A DNA stretch of 34,669 nucleotides from Chitinophagaceae bacterium (GTDB lineage: Bacteria; Bacteroidota; Bacteroidia; Chitinophagales; Chitinophagaceae): contig JAACZQ010000060.1 in NCBI GenBank assembly GCA_009996675.1, forward strand, positions 1-34,669, written 5' to 3'. Under the pieces are notes generated by a model. It worked only from the letters and a program-made list of their open reading frames with translations. It made no database searches and had not been told where the DNA came from. Below are positions 10,226 through 17,454 of the stretch, in pieces. The position numbers were made by a program, and so were the translations under genes. Positions within the stretch are counted from its first letter, which is position 1; each line of letters opens with the position of its first letter.

Positions 10226-10320
10226 TAGTTTGTAGTTTTTAGTTTAAGGTTTATGGTTTGAAGTTCATTACTGAGAAACATCAAACCTTCACACAAACTA
10301 AAAACGTCAGACCACAAACC
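10226..10320 (+). repeat. Heptamer repeat (TAGTTTn) folding into a long hairpin between rpsS and rplV
   Basis: Left half at a 7-nt period: TAGTTTG, TAGTTTT, TAGTTTA, AGGTTTA, TGGTTTG, AAGTTCA (10226-10267). The right half (10279-10320) carries reverse-complement versions. Three nested perfect helices can form: GTTTGT/ACAAAC (10228-10233 with 10314-10319), GTTTTTAGTTT/AAACTAAAAAC (10235-10245 with 10295-10305) and AAGGTTT/AAACCTT (10247-10253 with 10283-10289). The structure ends 10 nt before the rplV ATG and has no T-run, so it is not a terminator. Confidence 0.65.
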
Positions 10321-10329
10321 AATAAAGAA

Positions 10330-10662
10330 ATGGAAGCAGTAGCTAAACTGAACAATTATCCTACCGGGCCCCGCAAAATGCGTTTGCTGGCCGATGTGAT
10401 CCGTGGTATGGAAGTGGAGAAGGCCTTAGCCATTCTCCAGCACAACGCAGTACCGCTGGCTAAATTGCTGAAGAGCGCCATCAGCAACTGGGAACAGAAA
10501 AATAATGGTGCCAGCGCAGCCGATAGCAGCCTGGTGGTAAAAACTGTGTTTGTTGACGGTGGACGTACGCTGAAGCGTATGCGTCCTGCACCCCAGGGCC
10601 GTGGCTATAGGGTTCGTAAGCGCAGTAACCATGTAACATTAATCGTAGATTCTAAAAACTAA
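10330..10662 (+). CDS. rplV: 50S ribosomal protein L22
   Basis: L22, 110 residues, extends a beta-hairpin into the exit tunnel. The start [26 protein letters not shown] is the family start; an in-frame TTG at 10258 would translate the repeat and is rejected. [25 protein letters not shown] is the tunnel hairpin, where macrolide-resistance changes occur in other bacteria. It ends 15 nt before rpsC. Confidence 0.97.
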   Translation: MEAVAKLNNYPTGPRKMRLLADVIRGMEVEKALAILQHNAVPLAKLLKSAISNWEQKNNGASAADSSLVVKTVFVDGGRTLKRMRPAPQGRGYRVRKRSNHVTLIVDSKN

Positions 10663-10677
10663 TTGTAAAACCACTAT

Positions 10678-11466
10678 ATGGGTCAGAAAGCAAATCCAAT
10701 TGGTAACAGGTTAGGTATCATCCGCGGATGGGAAAGCAACTGGTATGGTAGTAAGAAAGACTATGCATCCAAGTTGATTGAGGATCATAAAATCCGTACT
10801 TACCTCAACGCCCGTATCAACAAGGGCGGTATTGCCAAAATTGTCATCGAGCGTACCCTGGGTAAGCTGATTGTAACCATCCATACTTCCAAACCTGGTA
10901 TCATCATTGGTAAAGGTGGGAATGAGGTTGACCGCATCAAGGAAGAACTGAAGAAGTTGACTGGTAAGGATGATGTGCAAATCAATATCCTGGAGATCCG
11001 TCGTCCTGAACTGGATGCGAACATCGTAGGCGATACTATTGCCCGTCAGATCGAAAACCGTATCAACTTCAAACGTGCTACCAAAATGGCGATTGCTTCT
11101 ACACTCCGTATGGGTGCAGAAGGTATCAAGATCAAGCTGAGTGGTCGTTTGGGTGGTGCTGAAATCGCCCGCAGCGAAGAATTCAAGCAAGGCCGTGTGC
11201 CCCTGCATACTTTCCGTATGGATATTGATTATGCCAATGTATACGCACAAACTGTATACGGTAAAATCGGTATCAAAGTATGGATCTGTAAAGGTGAGGT
11301 TTTAGGTAAGCGTGAACTGAATCCCAACTTTGTTGGTGGTAAGAATGATATGAATGAGCGTCGTGGCGGTGAAGAGAGAGGTGGTCGTGGTGATAGAAGA
11401 GATGACCGTGGCGGACGTGGTGGTGATAGAAGGGATAACCGCGGAGGTGGCAGAGACAGAAAGTAA
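10678..11466 (+). CDS. rpsC: 30S ribosomal protein S3 with an Arg/Gly/Asp-rich tail
   Basis: S3, 262 residues, forms part of the mRNA entry site. The start [23 protein letters not shown], the KH-domain GxxG loop ([12 protein letters not shown], about residues 77-88) and the C-terminal domain [12 protein letters not shown] are normal. Residues from about 222 onward form a low-complexity tail of RGG, RDDR and RDNR units. Tails of varying length are common in S3, but this RGG-like composition is notable (see findings). Confidence 0.97.
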   Translation: MGQKANPIGNRLGIIRGWESNWYGSKKDYASKLIEDHKIRTYLNARINKGGIAKIVIERTLGKLIVTIHTSKPGIIIGKGGNEVDRIKEELKKLTGKDDVQINILEIRRPELDANIVGDTIARQIENRINFKRATKMAIASTLRMGAEGIKIKLSGRLGGAEIARSEEFKQGRVPLHTFRMDIDYANVYAQTVYGKIGIKVWICKGEVLGKRELNPNFVGGKNDMNERRGGEERGGRGDRRDDRGGRGGDRRDNRGGGRDRK

Positions 11467-11579
11467 TTTGAGAATCGGGCGATTGGGAAATTTGAAAAGG
11501 ACAATATTCAAATTTTCAATTAGCCGGGAGTGATCATACTTCACTCGTTTTCAAATTCCCAAATTTTCAAATTTTCAAA
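11467..11579 (+). repeat. Octamer repeat block with hairpin between rpsC and rplP
   Basis: Left units at an 8-nt period are TTTGAGAA, TCGGGCGA, TTGGGAAA and TTTGAAAA (11467-11498). Right units are TTTTCAAA, TTCCCAAA, TTTTCAAA and TTTTCAAA (11548-11579). Left TTGGGAAATTTGAAAA pairs with right TTTTCAAATTCCCAA with a single bulge, and a small GAGTGA/TCACTC hairpin (11528-11533 with 11541-11546) sits inside. The block fills almost the entire 124-nt gap. Confidence 0.6.
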
Positions 11580-11590
11580 TTGTAATAAAA

Positions 11591-12010
11591 ATGTTACAAC
11601 CTAAAAGAAGTAAACACAGGAAACAGCAAAAAGGCCGCATTCGCGAGGTAGCTAAGCGTGGTACTTCCATTTCGTTTGGTTCATTTGCCCTGAAAGCGCT
11701 GGAGCCCATCTGGCTGACCAACCGTCAGATTGAATCTGCCCGTCAGGCCATGACCCGTGCTATGAAGCGTGAGGGTAATGTATGGATCCGTGTATTCCCA
11801 GATAAGATCATTACCCGTAAGCCACTTGAAGTGAGGATGGGTAAGGGTAAGGGTAACCCCGAATTCTGGGCTGCTGTGGTAGAACCAGGTCGCATTATTT
11901 TTGAGTGCGATGGTGTAAGCCAGCAGGTTGCTCAGGAAGCTATGGAACTGGCTGCCCAAAAACTGCCCATTAAAACCAAATTCATCGTTCGGAGGGATTT
12001 GCAAGCTTAA
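11591..12010 (+). CDS. rplP: 50S ribosomal protein L16
   Basis: L16, 139 residues, organises the A-tRNA binding region of the 50[17 protein letters not shown], the loop [18 protein letters not shown] and the C-terminal [11 protein letters not shown] are typical. It follows a repeat-filled gap and is 18 nt from rpmC. Confidence 0.97.
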   Translation: MLQPKRSKHRKQQKGRIREVAKRGTSISFGSFALKALEPIWLTNRQIESARQAMTRAMKREGNVWIRVFPDKIITRKPLEVRMGKGKGNPEFWAAVVEPGRIIFECDGVSQQVAQEAMELAAQKLPIKTKFIVRRDLQA

Positions 12011-12028
12011 TAATAAAACGAATTTGCA

Positions 12029-12241
12029 ATGGCAAACAAGAAAAATGACTTCAATAAAGGGTTAACAGATTTGACTGTTACAGATCTGCAGGCCAAGATT
12101 CAGGAAGATCAGCTGAGACTGAAAAAGCTTGAGTTCGCTCATGCGATTTCTCCCCTGGAAAATCCCGTTAGTATCCGCAGTCTGCGCCGGGATATTGCCC
12201 GTTTGAAAACGGCATTGAAGAAAAAAGAATTAGGCATCTAA
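12029..12241 (+). CDS. rpmC: 50S ribosomal protein L29
   Basis: L29, 70 residues, is a two-helix protein at the tunnel exit beside L23. LTVTDLQAKIQEDQLRLKKLEFAH and NPVSIRSLRRDIARLKTALKKKE match the family. It lies in the canonical place between rplP and rpsQ. Confidence 0.95.
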   Translation: MANKKNDFNKGLTDLTVTDLQAKIQEDQLRLKKLEFAHAISPLENPVSIRSLRRDIARLKTALKKKELGI

Positions 12242-12243
12242 AA

Positions 12244-12278
12244 CGGCTACGAGCTGCGAGCCACCAGCCGCTAGCTTG
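12244..12278 (+). repeat. Heptamer repeat block, nAGCnnn family (5 units)
   Basis: CGGCTAC, GAGCTGC, GAGCCAC, CAGCCGC and TAGCTTG follow one another with no interruption in the rpmC-rpsQ gap. The core GC is at the same phase in each unit. The block begins 2 nt after the rpmC stop. Confidence 0.65.
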
Positions 12279-12341
12279 TATAAAAAAAATGCTCGAATCG
12301 GCCCCAGGCAGATCAGAGCTCAAAGCTTAAAAAAATAAACA

Positions 12342-12602
12342 ATGGCTGAAGTTAGAAATTTACGTAAAACAAGGATCGGGGTTGTAACCAGCGATAAGAT
12401 GGATAAAACCATCACGGTTGCTGTGGAAAGAAAAGTAAAACACCCTATCTACGGTAAATTCGTAAAGAAGACCACCAAGTTTCATGCACACGATGAAAAA
12501 GGAGAGTGCGGTATTGGTGATATCGTGAAGATCATGGAAACCCGTCCCCTGAGCAAAACAAAGCGTTGGAGACTGGTGGAGATCGTAGAGAAAGCGAAAT
12601 AA
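12342..12602 (+). CDS. rpsQ: 30S ribosomal protein S17
   Basis: S17, 86 residues, is an early 30S assembly protein with an OB fold. [33 protein letters not shown] and [23 protein letters not shown] are diagnostic. Repeat blocks flank it on both sides. Confidence 0.97.
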   Translation: MAEVRNLRKTRIGVVTSDKMDKTITVAVERKVKHPIYGKFVKKTTKFHAHDEKGECGIGDIVKIMETRPLSKTKRWRLVEIVEKAK

Positions 12603-12618
12603 TTTTAGCGGTGGTGAT

Positions 12619-12667
12619 AAGCCATCAGCTGCAAGCTGCACGCTGCAAGAATTTGAGCTGTAGCCTC
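12619..12667 (+). repeat. Heptamer repeat block, nAGCnnn family (about 7 units)
   Basis: AAGCCAT, CAGCTGC, AAGCTGC, ACGCTGC, AAGAATT, TGAGCTG and TAGCCTC run at a 7-nt period in the rpsQ-rplN gap, with the core slipping by one base in the sixth unit. CAGCTG and AGCT make the RNA self-complementary. Confidence 0.6.
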
Positions 12668-12729
12668 TGTAAAAATTGATAAATAATTCGGCAAGAGCAA
12701 AACTCGAACTGAAAGTTAAAGCTAAAAAA

Positions 12730-13098
12730 ATGATTCAGCAAGAAAGCAGATTGAATGTAGCTGACAACAGTGGCGCGAAAGAGGTACTCTGTATTAAGGT
12801 ACTGGGTAACAGTGGACAGGACTATGCCAAGATTGGCGATAAAATTGTGGTTACTGTAAAAGATGCCATCCCTGCAGGTGGTGTAAAAAAAGGTACAGTA
12901 TCCAAAGCAGTTATCGTTCGTACCAAAAACAAGTTGCGTCGTAAGGATGGTTCATATATCCGTTTCGATGATAACGCTGTGGTGTTACTGAACAACGCCG
13001 ACGAACCCCGTGGTACCCGTATTTTCGGACCAGTAGCCCGGGAACTGCGCGATAAAGGATACATGAAGATTATTTCATTGGCTCCTGAAGTATTATAA
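12730..13098 (+). CDS. rplN: 50S ribosomal protein L14
   Basis: L14, exactly 122 residues as in E. coli, contacts 16S rRNA at an intersubunit bridge and is a docking site for RsfS. The start [22 protein letters not shown] is chosen by family alignment; upstream in-frame codons are non-homologous. [13 protein letters not shown] and [26 protein letters not shown] complete it. Confidence 0.97.
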   Translation: MIQQESRLNVADNSGAKEVLCIKVLGNSGQDYAKIGDKIVVTVKDAIPAGGVKKGTVSKAVIVRTKNKLRRKDGSYIRFDDNAVVLLNNADEPRGTRIFGPVARELRDKGYMKIISLAPEVL

Positions 13099-13103
13099 AA
13101 AAC

Positions 13104-13177
13104 GAGCCGTTAGCCACTAATCGTTGGCAACGGTAAACAATAAAATGGTTGGCTACTAGCTATCAGCTAACCGCTAA
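13104..13177 (+). repeat. Two heptamer repeat blocks, nAGCnnn family, in the rplN-rplX gap
   Basis: Block one is GAGCCGT, TAGCCAC, TAATCGT, TGGCAAC (13104-13131). Block two is TGGCTAC, TAGCTAT, CAGCTAA, CCGCTAA (13150-13177). The blocks are partly complementary, for example GCCGTTAGCC in the first against GGCTACTAGC / TAACCGC in the second, so they could pair across the 89-nt gap. Confidence 0.6.
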
Positions 13178-13187
13178 AAGTTAAAAG

Positions 13188-13526
13188 ATGAGTACAAGAT
13201 TCAAACCTAAATTCAACATCAAAAAAGGTGACACCGTAGTGGTGATTGCCGGTGATGACAAGGACTTGAAAAAGCCCCGTAAGGTGTTGGAAGTGATCGT
13301 GGATAAAGGCCGTGTGGTGGTTGAGGGCGTTAACATCGTTACAAAACATACCAAGCCTTCTGCCCAGAACACAAAAGGTGGTATTGTAAAGGTGGAAGCC
13401 CCCATCAATATCAGTAATGTGATGTTGTGGGATGCCAAGGCAAGTGCAGCTACTAAAGTTAAGCGCACCCGTGAGGAAGGTAAATTAGTTCGTATTTCTA
13501 AAAAATCAGGGGAGGTAATCAAATAA
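13188..13526 (+). CDS. rplX: 50S ribosomal protein L24
   Basis: L24, 112 residues, initiates 50S assembly. The N-terminal KOW region is [28 protein letters not shown], followed by [15 protein letters not shown]. Its TAA stop overlaps the next start (TAATG). A GGAGG at 13511-13515, inside the last codons, lies 10 nt before the rplE ATG and is one of the few SD-like sites in the operon. Confidence 0.97.
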   Translation: MSTRFKPKFNIKKGDTVVVIAGDDKDLKKPRKVLEVIVDKGRVVVEGVNIVTKHTKPSAQNTKGGIVKVEAPINISNVMLWDAKASAATKVKRTREEGKLVRISKKSGEVIK

Positions 13527-14101
13527 TGAGTACTGTAAAATACACTCCGAGATTAGCAGATAAGTATACCAAAGAGGTTATACCTGCTTTAATGAAGAAG
13601 TTTGCATACAAAACTGTTATGCAGGCTCCTAAACTGGAAAAAATCTGTATCAACCGTGGCGTTAACGGTGCTGTTACCGATAAGAAACTGGTTGATATTG
13701 CAGTAGAAGAACTGAACATGATTACTGGTCAGAAAGCAGTTCCCACCCTGTCTAAAAAAGATATCTCCAACTTTAAGTTGCGTAAGGGTATGCCCATTGG
13801 TGCCCGCGTAACACTGAGAGGAGAGAAGATGTACGAATTCCTCGACAGGCTGGTATCTGTAGCACTGCCCCGTGTACGTGATTTCAAAGGTATTAGCGAC
13901 AAGGCTTTTGATGGCCGTGGCAACTATACCCTGGGTGTTACTGAGCAGATCATTTTCCCAGAGATTGATATTGATAAAGTGAATAAAATCACTGGTCTGG
14001 ATATCACTTTTGTGACTACTGCCCGTACCAACGAAGAAGCGTATGAGTTGCTGAAAGAGCTGGGTATGCCTTTCCGTGGAACTAAAAAAGACAATAACTA
14101 A
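13526..14101 (+). CDS. rplE: 50S ribosomal protein L5
   Basis: L5, 191 residues, binds 5S rRNA and contacts the P-site tRNA elbow. [41 protein letters not shown] and DFKGIS are typical. It shares one base with the rplX stop, so translation is probably coupled. Confidence 0.97.
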   Translation: MSTVKYTPRLADKYTKEVIPALMKKFAYKTVMQAPKLEKICINRGVNGAVTDKKLVDIAVEELNMITGQKAVPTLSKKDISNFKLRKGMPIGARVTLRGEKMYEFLDRLVSVALPRVRDFKGISDKAFDGRGNYTLGVTEQIIFPEIDIDKVNKITGLDITFVTTARTNEEAYELLKELGMPFRGTKKDNN

Positions 14102-14173
14102 TAAGTAACTGGTAGCAGCCGTTCTTCCTTCCGGGAGAGCAAACGGAACCTACTCAAATCTAAACAGAATAAA

Positions 14174-14443
14174 ATGGCAAAAGAATCAGTAAAAGCCAGA
14201 CAAAGAAAGCGCGAGGCATTGGTTGCTAAATTCGCACAGAAGCGTGCTGCTTTGAAAGAAGCCGGTGATTATGCGGCGCTGGATAAGCTTCCTAAAAATG
14301 CTTCCCCTGTTCGTCTGAAAAACCGTTGTCAGCTTACCGGTCGTCCGAAAGGATACATGAGATACTTCGGTATTTCAAGGGTTATTTTCCGCGACATGGC
14401 ACTGAATGGTAAAATCCCCGGTGTAAAGAAAGCAAGCTGGTAA
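14174..14443 (+). CDS. rpsN: 30S ribosomal protein S14, long zinc-free form
   Basis: S14, 89 residues. It has a single Cys ([20 protein letters not shown]) and no CxxC pairs, so it is the zinc-independent long type rather than the 61-residue zinc form. It acts in late 30S head assembly. KASW at the end is diagnostic. The 72-nt gap before it carries no coding potential. Confidence 0.97.
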   Translation: MAKESVKARQRKREALVAKFAQKRAALKEAGDYAALDKLPKNASPVRLKNRCQLTGRPKGYMRYFGISRVIFRDMALNGKIPGVKKASW

Positions 14444-14504
14444 TACAGCCAAGCCTGATGGTTTTTGTAACAAACAATTTTTGAACTGATTTAATTTAAA
14501 TACA

Positions 14505-14903
14505 ATGGTAACTGATCCTATAGCAGACTTCTTAACCAGGATTCGCAATGCCCAAATGGCTGGCCACAGACTGGTAGAAATTCCTGCTTCCAATCTGAAA
14601 AAACGTATGACAGAGATCCTGTATGAACAGGGTTATATCCTGAAGTACAAATTCGAAGACGATAACAAACAGGGTCTGATCAAGATCGCACTGAAGTACG
14701 ATCCTTCTACCAAACAACCCGCTATCCGCTCTCTGGAAAGAGTAAGCCGTCCGGGTCTGCGTCAATATGCCAAACCCGCCGAGATCAAACGTGTAATCAA
14801 TGGTCTGGGTGTAGCTATCCTGAGTACTTCAAAAGGTGTACTTACCGATAAGCAGGCTAAAGCCCAGAATGTTGGTGGTGAAGTATTGTGCTATATCTAT
14901 TAA
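14505..14903 (+). CDS. rpsH: 30S ribosomal protein S8
   Basis: S8, 132 residues, binds 16S helix 21. In E. coli it represses the spc operon at rplE. MVTDPIADFLTRIRNAQMAGH and LGVAILSTSKGVLTDKQAKAQNVGGEVLCYIY are typical. No S8-like operator was recognised by eye near rplE or rplX. Confidence 0.97.
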   Translation: MVTDPIADFLTRIRNAQMAGHRLVEIPASNLKKRMTEILYEQGYILKYKFEDDNKQGLIKIALKYDPSTKQPAIRSLERVSRPGLRQYAKPAEIKRVINGLGVAILSTSKGVLTDKQAKAQNVGGEVLCYIY

Positions 14904-14984
14904 TAAACTGCCGGTTCTGATAATTAAGCTTTTAGTCGGAGCTGAACACGGGCCGGAATTCCAATCATAAAAACTAAAACGACT

Positions 14985-15539
14985 ATGTCTCGTATCGGAA
15001 AGAAACCCATTGTTGTTCCTGCTGGTGTTACTGTTACAGTTAGCAATGACAACGTGGTAACTGTAAAAGGTCCCAAAGGTGAACTGAAAGAATCGGTTGA
15101 CCGGGATATCACTGTATCAGTAAAGGATAATGAAGTAATCTTCACCCGTCCTACTGATCAAATTCGTCACCGTGCCATGCATGGTTTGTACCGTGCCTTG
15201 GTTAACAATATGGTAAAGGGTGTAACAGAAGGTCTGAAGAAAGAACTTGAACTGGTGGGTGTGGGTTATAAAGCCGCCAATACCGGTAATGTTCTGGATT
15301 TGGCACTGGGTTATTCTCACAATATCATTTTCGAAGTTCCCAGTGAACTGAAAGTGACTACCACAACTGAAAAGGGACAGAACCCGAAAATTTTGCTGGA
15401 AGGTATCGACAAGCAATTGCTGGGTCAGGTTGCTGCCAAACTGAGAAGCCTGCGTAAGCCTGAGCCGTACAAAGGTAAGGGTGTGAAATATGCTGGTGAG
15501 ATCCTGAGAAGAAAAGCAGGTAAAGCAGCTGGTAAGTAA
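14985..15539 (+). CDS. rplF: 50S ribosomal protein L6
   Basis: L6, 184 residues, lies near the factor-binding site and the sarcin-ricin loop. MSRIGKKPIVVPAGVTV, the duplicated fold, and RKPEPYKGKGVKYAGEILRRKAGKAAGK are diagnostic. An 81-nt gap separates it from rpsH. Confidence 0.97.
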   Translation: MSRIGKKPIVVPAGVTVTVSNDNVVTVKGPKGELKESVDRDITVSVKDNEVIFTRPTDQIRHRAMHGLYRALVNNMVKGVTEGLKKELELVGVGYKAANTGNVLDLALGYSHNIIFEVPSELKVTTTTEKGQNPKILLEGIDKQLLGQVAAKLRSLRKPEPYKGKGVKYAGEILRRKAGKAAGK

Positions 15540-15617
15540 TCGGATCTGAACAGTAGTGTGAAGATCATTCTTTCAAACAAACAACCCCGGCCGTATCGGG
15601 GAAACAAATAGAAAAAA

Positions 15618-15968
15618 ATGAGTAAGTTAATTCAAAGACAAAAGATCAGATACCGTATCCGCAAGAAAGTTGCGGGTACCGGATCAACGCCTCGCTTAGC
15701 TGTATTCAGAAGTAATGCAGATATCTATGCGCAGCTGATCGATGACAATAATGGTGTTACCCTGGCTGCCGCTTCATCCCGTGACAAGGATATCGCTGCC
15801 CAGAAAGTTACCAAGTCTGAGAAGTCAAAACTGGTTGGTACAGCCATCGCACGTAAAGCTGTTGAACTGGGTATCCAGGCCGTGGTATTTGACCGCGGTG
15901 GTAACCTGTTCCATGGTCGCGTTAAGGCTGTAGCCGATGGCGCCAGAGAAGGTGGTCTGCAATTCTAA
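15618..15968 (+). CDS. rplR: 50S ribosomal protein L18
   Basis: L18, 116 residues, binds 5S rRNA together with L5. [33 protein letters not shown] and [26 protein letters not shown] match the family. The gap before it contains a CCCCG/CGGGG hairpin (15585-15589 with 15597-15601) without a T-run. Confidence 0.97.
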   Translation: MSKLIQRQKIRYRIRKKVAGTGSTPRLAVFRSNADIYAQLIDDNNGVTLAAASSRDKDIAAQKVTKSEKSKLVGTAIARKAVELGIQAVVFDRGGNLFHGRVKAVADGAREGGLQF

Positions 15969-15997
15969 TCTGCTAACAACAATTAATCGTTAGATAA

Positions 15998-16519
15998 ATG
16001 TCTAAAGTAAACGTAAATAAGGTAAAAGCCGGTGGCGACATGGAACTGAAAGAAAAAGTAGTTGCCATTAACCGTGTAGTGAAAACTACTAAAGGCGGTC
16101 GTACCTTCAGTTTTTCAGCCCTGGTAGTTGTAGGTAATGAGAATGGTGTGGTAGGTACAGGTCTGGGTAAAGCCAAAGAAGTTCAGGAAGCCATTACCAA
16201 GGGTATTGAAGATGCCAAAAAGAATCTGGTGAAAGTGCCCGTAATGCATGGTACTATTCCCCATGATCAACTGGCCAAAGATGGTGCTGCTAAAGTACTC
16301 ATCAAACCCGCTGCACATGGTGCTGGTGTAATTGCAGGTGGCAGCATGCGTGCTGTACTGGAAAGCGCTGGTGTTACCGACGTACTGGCTAAAAGCCTGG
16401 GTTCTGCCAATCCGCATAACGTGGTAAAAGCAACTATCAAGGCACTGAGCCTGTTGCGTGAGCCCATTCATGTGGCCAAAGACCGCAGCCTGAAGTTGAG
16501 CAAAGTTTTTAACGGATAA
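15998..16519 (+). CDS. rpsE: 30S ribosomal protein S5
   Basis: S5, 173 residues, sits at the mRNA entry and affects fidelity. [31 protein letters not shown] is the dsRBD-like N domain, and [15 protein letters not shown] and [24 protein letters not shown] follow. It has a normal start and is preceded by an A/T-rich gap. Confidence 0.97.
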   Translation: MSKVNVNKVKAGGDMELKEKVVAINRVVKTTKGGRTFSFSALVVVGNENGVVGTGLGKAKEVQEAITKGIEDAKKNLVKVPVMHGTIPHDQLAKDGAAKVLIKPAAHGAGVIAGGSMRAVLESAGVTDVLAKSLGSANPHNVVKATIKALSLLREPIHVAKDRSLKLSKVFNG

Positions 16520-16522
16520 AAT

Positions 16523-16571
16523 TGGTTAATAGTTCATAGTCCATGATTCATGGATTATGAACTATGGACTA
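16523..16571 (+). repeat. Heptamer repeat forming a 17-bp hairpin between rpsE and rpmD
   Basis: Seven unbroken 7-mers: TGGTTAA, TAGTTCA, TAGTCCA, TGATTCA, TGGATTA, TGAACTA, TGGACTA. TAGTTCA/TGAACTA and TAGTCCA/TGGACTA are exact reverse complements. The stretch 16530-16546 pairs with 16548-16564 at 16 of 17 positions, the other being a G-U. There is no T-run, and rpmD starts 17 nt after the block. Confidence 0.7.
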
Positions 16572-16587
16572 ACTCAATAAAGTAGTT

Positions 16588-16773
16588 ATGAAAAAGATTA
16601 AGATTACACAAGTTAAAAGTGGTATCGACAGACCCGAGCGTCAGAAGCAAACCCTGATTGCACTGGGCCTGAAAAAGCTCCATGCTTCCCGTGAAGTAGA
16701 AGCTACTCCTCAGATCCTGGGCATGGTGAATAAAGTAAGCCACCTGGTGAAGGTTGAAGAAATTGCCGGTTAA
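16588..16773 (+). CDS. rpmD: 50S ribosomal protein L30
   Basis: L30, 61 residues, is a small ferredoxin-like-fold protein. KKIKITQVKSGIDRPERQKQTLIALGLKKLH and QILGMVNKVSHLVKVEE are typical. It is the last gene before a terminator and internal promoter. Confidence 0.96.
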   Translation: MKKIKITQVKSGIDRPERQKQTLIALGLKKLHASREVEATPQILGMVNKVSHLVKVEEIAG

Positions 16774-16796
16774 TTAAATCTGGTAAAGAACTAGTT

Positions 16797-16835
16797 AAAA
16801 ATGAGTCAATTTCCTGATTGATTCATTTTTATTTT
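16797..16835 (+). terminator. Terminator between rpmD and rplO
   Basis: The 14-bp stem AAAAATGAGTCAAT / ATTGATTCATTTTT (16797-16810 with 16817-16830, one G-U) has a 6-nt loop and ends in a T-rich run to 16835. The stem is AU-rich, so termination may be partial. Confidence 0.6.
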
Positions 16836-16846
16836 CTGTTACTTTG
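16818..16846 (+). promoter_or_regulatory. Internal promoter upstream of rplO
   Basis: TTG (16818-16820), 19 nt, then TACTTTG (16840-16846) fits the Bacteroidota pattern with one base missing in the -7 box. It overlaps the right arm of the preceding terminator. Transcription would start about 75 nt before rplO, in a leader with two small hairpins: GGATT/AATCC (16849-16853 with 16858-16862) and GGGG/CCCC (16892-16895 with 16901-16904). Confidence 0.5.
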
Positions 16847-16926
16847 CTGGATTCTGTAATCCGGAATAGGTTATATATTTTTTAATTGCGAGGGGTGATT
16901 CCCCGAAAGTTCAAAATCAATAAACA

Positions 16927-17376
16927 ATGAAATTACATTCTCTCAAGCCTGCTGCAGGCTCAACTCACAAAGAAAAGCGTTTAGGTCGTGGTGAAGCATC
17001 CGGTAAGGGTGGTACATCTACAAAAGGTAACAAAGGTGGTCAGAGCCGTGCTGGTTATAAAAGCAAGATGGCTCACGAAGGTGGTCAGATGCCTATTCAG
17101 CGCCGTATCCCCAAGCGTGGTTTCAAAAACAATAACCGTATTGAGTTCAAAGTATTCAACCTGGGTCAGATTGAGCAGCTTACAGAAAAATATGGCTTCA
17201 CTGAATTTTCACTGGAGAACCTGTACATCAATGGCCTGATTAGCCGCACTGATAAGGTTAAAGTCCTTGCCAATGGTGAACTGAAAACCAAACTGAGCTT
17301 CAAAGTGAATGCTATTAGCGAAAAAGCTAAGAGCGCTATCGAAGCAGCCGGCGGAAACGTTGAAATTATCAAATAA
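16927..17376 (+). CDS. rplO: 50S ribosomal protein L15
   Basis: L15, 149 residues, is a late 50S assembly protein. MKLHSLKPAAGSTHKEKRLGRGEASGKGGTS and GHxG-type Gly/Lys stretches, then MPIQRRIPKRGFKN, are diagnostic. It is fenced by its own promoter and by terminators on both sides, unlike the usual continuous spc operon. Confidence 0.97.
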   Translation: MKLHSLKPAAGSTHKEKRLGRGEASGKGGTSTKGNKGGQSRAGYKSKMAHEGGQMPIQRRIPKRGFKNNNRIEFKVFNLGQIEQLTEKYGFTEFSLENLYINGLISRTDKVKVLANGELKTKLSFKVNAISEKAKSAIEAAGGNVEIIK

Positions 17377-17393
17377 TTTTCCCGTAAATTGCC

Positions 17394-17418
17394 AGACGCA
17401 CCTGGTGCGTCTTTTTTT
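17394..17418 (+). terminator. Intrinsic terminator between rplO and secY
   Basis: The perfect 8-bp stem AGACGCAC / GTGCGTCT with a CTG loop is followed by a run of seven T. It would end or attenuate ribosomal-protein transcription before secY. Confidence 0.8.
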
Positions 17419-17454
17419 GGTTAAAGACAATTAACGCTTTCAACTGCTATTCAA

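Noticed and set aside
10258..10329. N-terminal extension of rplV from a TTG
   Set aside because: It would translate the TAGTTTn hairpin; L22 homology starts exactly at the ATG at 10330.
12676..12729. Upstream in-frame extension of rplN
   Set aside because: L14 starts at [10 protein letters not shown]; from the ATG at 12730 the length is exactly 122 residues. The extension overlaps repeat-derived sequence.
7075..13177. CRISPR array
   Set aside because: The repeats are 7-8 nt, contiguous and degenerate, with no 25-40-nt direct repeats or unique spacers and no cas genes.
16523..16571. Intrinsic terminator between rpsE and rpmD
   Set aside because: The hairpin is long, but there is no T-run after it and it sits inside an operon 17 nt before a start codon.
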